A stretch of DNA of 5,768 nucleotides, from NCBI GenBank assembly GCA_964369405.1, contig CAYJGB010000061.1:1-5768 (forward strand), read 5' to 3'. Positions 1-5,661 of this stretch are shown piece by piece. A program made the position numbers and the translations under genes. The notes beneath the pieces were generated by a model that did no database searches, had not been told where the DNA came from, and was given only the letters and a program-made list of their open reading frames with translations. Positions within the stretch are counted from its first letter, which is position 1. Every line of letters begins with the position of its first letter. Origin of the DNA: CAYJFG01 sp964369405. GTDB lineage: Bacteria; Bacillota; Clostridia; Oscillospirales; Acutalibacteraceae.

Positions 1-71
1 AGCTTTCCAACTAAGATTTCTCTTAATTGTGGCTACACTTTTATAGTACCAAAATCAACTTACATGTTTTA

Positions 72-211
72 ATTCTGCTTTCTTAATTCTGCATTCTGCA
101 TTATGAATTATGCATTATGAATTATGCATTATGAATTATGCATTATGCATTATGAATTATGAATTATGCATTATGCATTATGAATTATGAATTATCCATT
201 ATGAATTGTCA
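72..211. repeat. Tandem heptamer array, consensus ATTATG(A/C)
   Basis: An uninterrupted 7-bp periodicity is read directly. Units 86-92 and 93-99 are ATTCTGC. Fifteen units follow from 100 to 204: fourteen are ATTATGA or ATTATGC and one (191-197) is ATTATCC. The flanks are degenerate but stay in phase: 72-78 is ATTCTGC, 79-85 is TTCTTAA and 205-211 is ATTGTCA. From unit 100 to unit 198 the seventh base reads A C A C A C C A A C C A A C A. The array overlaps the last codons and stop of the helicase gene. Both strands carry stop codons in all three frames within it, so it is not a protein-coding repeat. Heptamer arrays like this are known in several bacterial groups (for example the short tandemly repeated repetitive sequences of cyanobacteria). 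Whether this one is a dispersed family in its host cannot be told from one window. Confidence 0.95.
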
Positions 212-2843
212 CTACAAACTGCCTTACTGCTTTTGCTGTTAGTTTTTCTTTTCCTAAAAAGTTATCTATTTCTTCTTGTGCTTGTACTTCTAGTTGCATT
301 TGCTCAAAAAACTGCATATCTTTCTTCTGCTTTAACTCTAATATCTTCTTGTTTTTTTCTTTGTTTATTTTTAGCATTTCTAGCCTATTGATGTTCTCAT
401 TTTCTGTTTTTATATTTATTTGTGTTATTTCATTTTCTTTCTGTATTATCTCTTTTTCTAAACTCGTTTTATTGAGTGTTAACTTTAATTTTATTTTTTC
501 TATCTCTTCTTGCTGTACATCATTTAGTTTATTTTGTCTTTCTTCAATTATTGTTTCAACATCTACTAAATTATCTATTTTATCATACTGCGACGATGTC
601 TTAAGCCATGCTGGATAACATTTTTCATCTTGCTTATATGATACAGTATCGCACATTAATATATTTTCACATTCTTTATGTGTAAGCACTTTACCTGTTG
701 TTTCTCTTCCAACAAGTAATGGAACTGTAATTCCATTGCTTATTATAACAGAATATAATGCAATAGTACAATTTGATATTTTATTTTGTGTATTTGAAAC
801 TATTATTTCCCCTCTATTACCACATTCTATTTCATTAATAATTCCTCTACCTATAATACTTGTAAATGTTATTTTATTACTTGTTGGTTTATAATTTTTA
901 TCTATTCCATATTGCTTTTTACCCTTGTATTTTATATTTTGTCTACCATTCCAATAATAAAACAATGTGGGAGCATTCTTATTTCCCTTAACTGAAATTA
1001 TCCTCTTTTTATCATCAATTTCATACTTACACTCTTCATCTTTTTTGTTGTAATTTTCAAAATAATATTTTGATATCTCCCATAGATTATCTATTGCTCT
1101 TTCACTTTCTAGCTCAATATATTTTGGTGATATTTTTATTTTATCTCTTATTTCTTTTGTAAATGTTGTAAACAATTTTTCTTCTGCCACTGCTATTGTA
1201 TTCTTATTCTTTTCTTCATTTATTGTTAATGAATTTTGATAATCATACTCTACTTCTCTTTTTGTTCTTGTATTATTAATTAAATTTGTAAGTGTTTTTT
1301 CTAACTCATTTGTAAATCCACCTACTACATAATCACTTATACCTAAAACTCCATCTGCTAAAAACATTCTTTTATTAATTAGTTCAAGTTTTCTAACATC
1401 TGAAAAATTGTTTTTATTTATGAAAGATAACACTATTACATCATTTTCTTGTCCTATACGATGTACTCTATCTATTCTTTGTTCCATTTTAAGTGTATTA
1501 TATAGTAAATCGTATTGTATAATTACTGAACATTCCTCTATATTAAACCCTCTTGCACCAATATCTGTTGATATTAATATTTCTAAATCTTTCTTAAATT
1601 CTTCTATCGTTTTATATGTGCTTGTCCCATTGTAAACTGATGTCTTATATATTTTTTTAAGTATTTCATATAAATATTTTTGAGTTTGCGTACTGTGAGT
1701 AAAAATTAAAACTTTTTTATCTGCACCTGTTTTTTTACATATCTTAAATATAATTTCAAGTGCATCTAGCAGTGATTTTACTTTAGAGTCTATTTTTATA
1801 CTTTTAGCTATATCAATCATTTGTGTTATTTTTGTTAATTCTTCCTCACATAACAAACTGGTATCTTTTATTTCTTCTAATCTTTCTTTTATGTTATTTA
1901 ATGTATATAGGATAGCTGATGTTGATGATGAAATTATTTCTAGTAATTTTAAAGATAAGTCATAATTATTTATCTGTGGATATGCAATTTTGTTTTCTCT
2001 ATTACAATATGAAAATAAATTATTATATAATATTTGCTCATTTTCAGACAATGTATATTCATATGTGATTGCTATTCTCTTTGTTATCTTTGCATATTCT
2101 TTAGCTTGTTTCTTTAATGTTCTAAACGCAATTTTACTAACTCTATTGCTAAGTTCCTCATAATTTTCTGGCTTTCTTAAATACTTTTTCATAAATTCTT
2201 CTTCAGATTCTAATATACTATCATCAATAAAATATATCAGCCCATACAAGTCCATTATATTTTTCTCTATTGGAGTTCCTGTTAAGAGTATTTTAAACGC
2301 ATCTTTAGAAATATTTTTTAATATATTAGCCGTTTTACTTTCTTTTTGATATACAGTAGACAACGCTGTAGCTTCTTCAAACACAATTATATCCCAATTT
2401 ATTTCACTGACTAACTCACTATATTTTGCTATGTAATCATATGTCGCTAATACAATTCCATCAAATTCAAAAACATTTTCGTTTTCTCCTTTTGAATTTC
2501 TTTGATGTGCATTAACTACCTCTATTGAATAATGATTATTAATCAAATTTTCCCATGCCACAAGTAAATCTAAATTTGGAATTGCGATTAAAATTTTTGT
2601 TTTACCCTCAAACCATCTTTGTAAAACAATAAGCATTGTTTCATGACTCTTCCCCATTCCACTTTCATCACATAAAATCACACCTTTTTGATATGGCGAA
2701 CGTAATGCAAAATGAGCTGCTGCAATTTGAAAAGGATATATTTTAATATTTGAAGATGAAAATACAGAGATAAAATTATCATCATTTGATAAGCACTCAA
2801 GTTTACGTGCAATATAAAAAGCAGAAAATGGGGAAAGTTGCAT
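192..2843 (-). CDS. SNF2-family helicase/ATPase with C-terminal coiled coil
   Basis: This 883-residue protein is a superfamily 2, SNF2-type DNA-dependent ATPase, expected to translocate on DNA or remodel protein-DNA complexes in the cytoplasm. Visible motifs in order are a Q-like YPFQ (36-39), Walker A DESGMGKS (59-66), motif Ia near 84-97, motif II FEEAT (155-159), motif III LLTGTPIEKN (186-195), motif IV VLIFTHS (378-384), motif V ISTDIGARGFN (424-434) and motif VI QRIDRVHRIGQ (455-465). Motif VI in this form is diagnostic of SNF2 proteins. Residues about 560-760 form a domain I do not recognise. Residues about 765-865 are rich in K, E, Q and I with the look of a coiled coil. The start is ATG with AGGAG 9 nt upstream (2853-2857). 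Motif II has EEAT where DEAH-like sequences are usual. The last codons and the TAA stop lie inside the heptamer array. The overall look recalls the SNF2 proteins of bacterial genomic islands (HepA/RapA and DISARM DrmD-like), but no methylase or other partner gene is present, so a defence role is only a guess. Confidence 0.93.
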   Translation of the reverse strand: MQLSPFSAFYIARKLECLSNDDNFISVFSSSNIKIYPFQIAAAHFALRSPYQKGVILCDESGMGKSHETMLIVLQRWFEGKTKILIAIPNLDLLVAWENLINNHYSIEVVNAHQRNSKGENENVFEFDGIVLATYDYIAKYSELVSEINWDIIVFEEATALSTVYQKESKTANILKNISKDAFKILLTGTPIEKNIMDLYGLIYFIDDSILESEEEFMKKYLRKPENYEELSNRVSKIAFRTLKKQAKEYAKITKRIAITYEYTLSENEQILYNNLFSYCNRENKIAYPQINNYDLSLKLLEIISSSTSAILYTLNNIKERLEEIKDTSLLCEEELTKITQMIDIAKSIKIDSKVKSLLDALEIIFKICKKTGADKKVLIFTHSTQTQKYLYEILKKIYKTSVYNGTSTYKTIEEFKKDLEILISTDIGARGFNIEECSVIIQYDLLYNTLKMEQRIDRVHRIGQENDVIVLSFINKNNFSDVRKLELINKRMFLADGVLGISDYVVGGFTNELEKTLTNLINNTRTKREVEYDYQNSLTINEEKNKNTIAVAEEKLFTTFTKEIRDKIKISPKYIELESERAIDNLWEISKYYFENYNKKDEECKYEIDDKKRIISVKGNKNAPTLFYYWNGRQNIKYKGKKQYGIDKNYKPTSNKITFTSIIGRGIINEIECGNRGEIIVSNTQNKISNCTIALYSVIISNGITVPLLVGRETTGKVLTHKECENILMCDTVSYKQDEKCYPAWLKTSSQYDKIDNLVDVETIIEERQNKLNDVQQEEIEKIKLKLTLNKTSLEKEIIQKENEITQINIKTENENINRLEMLKINKEKNKKILELKQKKDMQFFEQMQLEVQAQEEIDNFLGKEKLTAKAVRQFVVTIHNG

Positions 2844-2868
2844 AATCTAGTTCTCCTAAACATAATTT

Positions 2869-2888
2869 TTAACAATATACAATGTTAA
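2869..2888. promoter_or_regulatory. Near-palindrome over helicase transcription start (candidate operator)
   Basis: A 20-bp imperfect palindrome has perfect 6-bp outer arms, TTAACA and TGTTAA, and two mismatched pairs inside (16 of 20 positions symmetrical). It abuts and shares one base with the -10 box at 2888-2893 and spans the predicted start of transcription, a usual place for a repressor site. A second, shorter inverted repeat, TTTAC-AAA-GTAAA, sits at 2900-2912 between the -35 and -10 boxes. AT-rich DNA makes such palindromes by chance, so this is only a candidate. Confidence 0.3.
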
Positions 2889-2916
2889 TTATACCAATAT
2901 TTACAAAGTAAAACAA
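2888..2916 (-). promoter_or_regulatory. Sigma-A type promoter for the SNF2 gene
   Basis: On the minus strand, TTGTTT (2916-2911) lies exactly 17 bp from a perfect TATAAT (2893-2888), which is preceded by TGG and so forms an extended -10 (TGNTATAAT). Transcription would begin around 2880, giving a leader of roughly 37 nt that contains the AGGAG ribosome binding site at 2857-2853. This suggests the helicase can be expressed independently of the coupling-protein operon upstream of it. Confidence 0.7.
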
Positions 2917-2973
2917 TATTATAAGATAGTTTTATATTTATTCTCTGTAATATTACTTTCTTAATCTTTTACA

Positions 2974-3021
2974 TTATTGGCTAGCCACTGTGACCATAGC
3001 CCATGGACAGCTAAGGTGCAT
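2974..3021 (-). CDS. Possible 15-residue micro-ORF downstream of the winged-helix gene
   Basis: The ATG at 3021-3019 opens 15 codons reading MHLSCPWAMVTVASQ and ends at TAA (2976-2974). It is preceded by AAGGGA (3032-3027) at 5 nt spacing and begins 23 nt after the stop of the winged-helix gene, so it would be third in the coupling-protein operon. The surrounding patch is about 50% G+C against roughly 25% in the flanks, which suggests it is held by selection or came from elsewhere. I have an unverified impression that small peptides containing a similar PWALVTAAS-like string occur near related coupling-protein genes in clostridial elements. The conserved thing could equally be a DNA or RNA element rather than a peptide. 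Confidence 0.3.
   Translation of the reverse strand: MHLSCPWAMVTVASQ
2982..3013 (-). other. Imperfect hairpin in GC-rich intergenic patch
   Basis: Three consecutive paired blocks close a 5-nt loop. TAGC (2982-2985) pairs with GCTA (3010-3013), TGT (2989-2991) with ACA (3007-3009), and CCAT (2994-2997) with ATGG (3003-3006). The loop is 2998-3002, with bulges at 2986-2988 and 2992-2993, giving 11 pairs. A perfect 10-bp palindrome, TGGCTAGCCA (2978-2987), overlaps its left foot. There is no T-run after it on the minus strand, so it does not look like an intrinsic terminator. It could be a structured RNA, a processing site or a protein-binding DNA site. Confidence 0.35.
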
Positions 3022-3044
3022 AATTATCCCTTGTGAGTGGGTAT

Positions 3045-3305
3045 TTATTTTAATAGCTTGTAGTAATTTGAAGATGTTGCGTTGTTTCCTCTAAACCTTT
3101 TTTCTTTTTGAAGATATTTATGTTTAATTAAATCATCTATTGCACGTTGTACTGTTCTTTTAGATAATCCTGTATCACTAGATATTTTGCCAAGAGATGG
3201 AAACGAACCTCCGTCTTTATCTGCTCTATCTTTTAAATTCATATATACTATTCTTGCTCGTGTTGGTAAATCAATATCGCTGTAAAGTTCGCCGAATAAA
3301 CTCAA
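3045..3305 (-). CDS. Small winged helix-turn-helix protein next to the coupling-protein gene
   Basis: This 86-residue protein is almost entirely one winged-helix domain of the HTH_36/replication-initiator-like type. Helices lie around residues 13-27, the helix-turn-helix is at about 36-62 (SLGKISSDTGLSKRTVQRAI, then DDLIKHKYL), and a basic wing with KEKRFRGN (67-74) follows. It should bind DNA; the target is unknown. The start is TTG at 3305-3303, supported by AAGGAG (3318-3313) at 7 nt spacing, a better case than any ATG nearby. The gene begins 1 nt after the coupling-protein stop codon (TAG 3309-3307), and its ribosome binding site lies within that gene's final codons, so the two are translationally coupled. 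From memory, short proteins of this kind commonly follow VirD4-like genes in clostridial conjugative elements. It could regulate transfer genes or assist DNA processing; nothing in the sequence decides between these. Confidence 0.85.
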   Translation of the reverse strand: MSLFGELYSDIDLPTRARIVYMNLKDRADKDGGSFPSLGKISSDTGLSKRTVQRAIDDLIKHKYLQKEKRFRGNNATSSNYYKLLK

Positions 3306-3306
3306 A

Positions 3307-5106
3307 CTAATGCTCCTTAAACTTTATCTGACCCTTGTTTTTGATTAGAGTTTGTTCATTTATTAAGGTTTTATTTACAGCTGAGATTTCTTCATTGTTA
3401 TTTGACTTATTTTCTGATTTACCAGTATATTTTTTAGTTATACTTTGTTCTAGTGTTTTCTTATCTGCATAGCATATTTTGTGCTTTTTACTTTCTTTTC
3501 TAGTGTATTGTTTTTCAAACTTTATTCCCCAATCTAAAAATAAAGGAAGCTTTGTTTTCATAGGATTAGTGCCAGTCTTCATAACTATAAAATTACCTTT
3601 AGGTATAGATTTTAGTTCATCTGATGTTAGTAGTGGACGTTCTATCATCTGTAGTGATTTTGACGGAGCATTACTACCTTGACTTACACTACCACTCATA
3701 ACAGTTCTGCTACCAAGTGATTTAGATAGAATTTCAGCTGTTTTAGAGTTTGGTGCAAACCCTCCAAATATACTTGTTTGTGTGTTATCAATTATTATTT
3801 CACTACCCTCGTCACCATAGTTTTTCTTTAATTGTGCTATAGATTGAATTATAGGTACTATGGAAATTTTTCTTGACCTGCTTGCTGAAAATATCAATTC
3901 AAGTGACTGTATTGGAGGAAGTGTCCCCAATTCATCACAAAAGAATAGTACTCTATTGTCAAGTTTTCCACCTTTTTCATCTGCTATTACTAAGAGTTCT
4001 CTGTACAATTGTTGAATTATTAAACTTACCATAAAAAACTTACTCGCATCTTCTTCTGGTAAAACTATAAATACTGCACTTTTTTCATTGCAAAACATTT
4101 CAGCGTTTATTGACTCATTACTACATAATATCGTTTCAAGTTCTGAATCTAAGAATGCATTTAATCGTGATAATATTGTAGACAACACTGAAGCCATAGC
4201 TTGTTCACTAGTGTTAAGAGCTGCTCCACTAAGCCACTTAGCTTTATGATTTTCTGGCAACTTTGCCATTAGTAACTGAAATTGATTTTTACCTTTTACA
4301 TTTGATGGGCTTGCTAACTCTTGTACTAATTTAAATACTGATATTATGTGTCTAGTATCTTCTTCTCCGTTTTCAGGTGCTAAAAACTCTGCCACGATCA
4401 GTATCATACAAGTAAGCAACCCCTCAGCAGCATCGTAAAAGAATTGATTTTGTCCCATGCTTTGGTCAGATGTATTTATTATTGTTTTAGCAGTTATTTT
4501 AGCATACTTTTCTGCTTTAGCTTTAGATATTATATCGTTATTATCATTAAGGTAATTATCCATATATTTATTGCTTAGATATAATAAATTGTTTCCGTCA
4601 CTCATAGTAGGGTTTCTTAAATCAATCACTGACACATTATATCCGTAATATTTTTCTGCAATATATCCATAGTTATTAAGTAAATCTTTTTTAGTATCTG
4701 TTGTTAAAAAACTAACTCCACTAGCACATGAATACTCTATATTGGGATACAAGAAGTATGCTGTTTTACCTGCTCCACTTGCTCCTATCATAAGGCAGTG
4801 AACATCTGCTGTATCAACAAGTGCTGTTACTCCATGATTACTTTTAGAAGTTCCAACTATAATACCTTGTTCATCTTTTTGAGGTAAGTTTTTTCCTTTT
4901 CTCCATAATCGTGGTGTGAATTTAATATGCTTATATGTATTTTTAATTTCTTTACGTGTTGCAAAACGAGCAGTACCATGTTGTCCGTTTCCAACTGTTT
5001 TAGACTTTATATTATTGAGAGAATAAAAGTGAGATATCAAAGATACTCCACCTATAAAGCCAACTATACAAAGTGTAGCTATTATTAATGTTGTTATTTG
5101 GTTCAA
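3307..5106 (-). CDS. VirD4/TraG-type type IV coupling protein (conjugation ATPase)
   Basis: This 599-residue protein is a type IV secretion coupling protein, the membrane-anchored hexameric ATPase that delivers relaxase-bound DNA to the conjugation channel. There is one clear hydrophobic segment at residues 5-27, then a cytoplasmic ATPase with Walker A GASGAGKT (108-115) and Walker B VLFFCDELG (386-394, with D391 and E392). FSASRSRKISIVPIIQS (405-421) and ERPLLTSDELKSIPKG (489-504) resemble conserved stretches of VirD4-like proteins of clostridial ICEs. The length is normal for that group. The C-terminal tail from about 535 is rich in K, N and E, and looks disordered. The only possible start is TTG at 5106-5104, because TAA sits immediately upstream in frame. 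AAAGGA (5122-5117) lies 10 nt before it, a weak signal. It is the first gene of its transcription unit in view, with a GNAT gene diverging upstream. I found no convincing promoter for it. Confidence 0.93.
   Translation of the reverse strand: MNQITTLIIATLCIVGFIGGVSLISHFYSLNNIKSKTVGNGQHGTARFATRKEIKNTYKHIKFTPRLWRKGKNLPQKDEQGIIVGTSKSNHGVTALVDTADVHCLMIGASGAGKTAYFLYPNIEYSCASGVSFLTTDTKKDLLNNYGYIAEKYYGYNVSVIDLRNPTMSDGNNLLYLSNKYMDNYLNDNNDIISKAKAEKYAKITAKTIINTSDQSMGQNQFFYDAAEGLLTCMILIVAEFLAPENGEEDTRHIISVFKLVQELASPSNVKGKNQFQLLMAKLPENHKAKWLSGAALNTSEQAMASVLSTILSRLNAFLDSELETILCSNESINAEMFCNEKSAVFIVLPEEDASKFFMVSLIIQQLYRELLVIADEKGGKLDNRVLFFCDELGTLPPIQSLELIFSASRSRKISIVPIIQSIAQLKKNYGDEGSEIIIDNTQTSIFGGFAPNSKTAEILSKSLGSRTVMSGSVSQGSNAPSKSLQMIERPLLTSDELKSIPKGNFIVMKTGTNPMKTKLPLFLDWGIKFEKQYTRKESKKHKICYADKKTLEQSITKKYTGKSENKSNNNEEISAVNKTLINEQTLIKNKGQIKFKEH
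3313..3318 (-). promoter_or_regulatory. Ribosome binding site of winged-helix gene, inside the coupling-protein 3' end
   Basis: AAGGAG on the minus strand, 7 nt before the TTG at 3305-3303. It lies in the last sense codons of the coupling-protein gene (F-K-E-H-stop). Its strength and spacing decide the non-ATG start and indicate translational coupling. Confidence 0.8.
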
Positions 5107-5142
5107 TTATATTTTTTCCTTTCATTTTTGCTGTTTTAGTAG

Positions 5143-5148
5143 TATAAT
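5143..5148 (+). promoter_or_regulatory. -10 box of the GNAT gene promoter
   Basis: A perfect TATAAT, 66 nt before the GNAT start codon, predicts transcription from about 5155. The -35 region is poor: the best match is TTCATT at 5121-5126 with a 16-bp spacer. The basal promoter may therefore be weak or activator-dependent. It lies in the 108-bp divergent intergenic region shared with the coupling-protein gene. Confidence 0.5.
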
Positions 5149-5176
5149 GCTAATTAATATAAAACATTCTATATGC

Positions 5177-5196
5177 TTAAAACTAGATTGTTTTAA
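5177..5196 (+). promoter_or_regulatory. Leader inverted repeat upstream of the GNAT gene
   Basis: TTAAAAC (5177-5183) and GTTTTAA (5190-5196) form a 7-bp stem with a 6-nt loop. The repeat ends 8 nt before the GGAGGA ribosome binding site in the predicted leader RNA. The stem is nearly all A-T and would be weak as RNA, so a protein operator is as likely as a hairpin, and chance is possible. Confidence 0.25.
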
Positions 5197-5204
5197 AAAG
5201 ATTT

Positions 5205-5210
5205 GGAGGA
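5205..5210 (+). promoter_or_regulatory. Ribosome binding site of the GNAT gene
   Basis: GGAGGA lies 4 nt before the ATG at 5215. It rules out the in-frame TTG at 5203, which would lie upstream of and partly across this site. Confidence 0.85.
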
Positions 5211-5214
5211 TATT

Positions 5215-5655
5215 ATGAACATAAGAAAAATGACTATAGCTGATTATGATGAAGTTTATAAAATGTGGCTGAGTACGCCTGGTATGGGTTTGAATGATAT
5301 TGACGATTCTAAAGAAGGAATTAATAAGTATTTAATAAGAAACCCTAACACTTGTTATGTAGCAGAGGATAATAGCAGAATAATCGGTGCTATTTTATCT
5401 GGTCATGATGGTAGAAGAGGAGTGATATATCACACCTCTGTATTGGAAGAAAATCAAAGAAAAGGTGTCGGAAACAAGTTATTAGAATCTGCGATAGATT
5501 CTCTAAAGTTAGAGGGAGTTAATAAAATATTTCTTGTAGTATTTCAAAAAAATGAAAAAGGGAATGCTTTTTGGGAAAAACAAGGATTCACAAAAAGAGA
5601 AGATTTAATTTATCGAAACAAGGCAATAGTTGAGTTTAATAGAATTGACACTTAA
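5215..5655 (+). CDS. GNAT family N-acetyltransferase
   Basis: This 146-residue protein is a single-domain GNAT enzyme that would transfer an acetyl group from acetyl-CoA to an amine substrate; the substrate cannot be told from sequence. The acetyl-CoA pyrophosphate-binding motif A is clear at 73-94, with QRKGVG (81-86) filling the Q/R-x-x-G-x-G pattern. Motif B is NAFWEKQGF (117-125). GHDGRR (63-68) before the motif A strand and the N-terminal NTPGMGLND-like segment (here STPGMGLND, 20-28) match a widespread Firmicutes subgroup as I remember it. The ATG at 5215 is chosen over TTG at 5203 because GGAGGA at 5205-5210 sits just before the ATG. It is transcribed away from the conjugation genes on its own TATAAT box and ends 6 nt before the stop of a convergent gene, so it looks like an autonomous passenger. 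No residues appear missing. Confidence 0.92.
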   Translation: MNIRKMTIADYDEVYKMWLSTPGMGLNDIDDSKEGINKYLIRNPNTCYVAEDNSRIIGAILSGHDGRRGVIYHTSVLEENQRKGVGNKLLESAIDSLKLEGVNKIFLVVFQKNEKGNAFWEKQGFTKREDLIYRNKAIVEFNRIDT

Positions 5656-5661
5656 TTTTCA

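Noticed and set aside
1..72. Plus-strand open frame of 23 codons from the left edge ending at TAA (70-72)
   Set aside because: Too short to separate from chance, with no recognisable protein signature; not listed as a gene end.
86..204. CRISPR array
   Set aside because: The repeat is a gapless 7-bp tandem with no spacers and no cas genes nearby.
206..618. Plus-strand open frames rich in Phe, Leu and Ser opposite the helicase 3' half
   Set aside because: These are the antisense of the Lys/Glu-rich coiled-coil codons and lack ribosome binding sites; they are shadows of the real gene.
2678..2875. Minus-strand 65-codon frame overlapping the helicase start
   Set aside because: Out of frame with a gene whose own start has a good AGGAG; the composition is not protein-family-like.
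2844..3044. Intrinsic terminator after the winged-helix gene
   Set aside because: The only strong stem (2982-3013) lacks a following T-run on the minus strand.
3479..3682. Plus-strand 67-codon frame opposite the coupling-protein 3' region
   Set aside because: Fully antisense to a strongly supported gene, with no ribosome binding site.
5107..5214. Minus-strand promoter for the coupling-protein gene
   Set aside because: TATACT and TATATT boxes exist, but none has a reasonable -35 at 16-18 bp; AT-rich DNA gives such boxes by chance.
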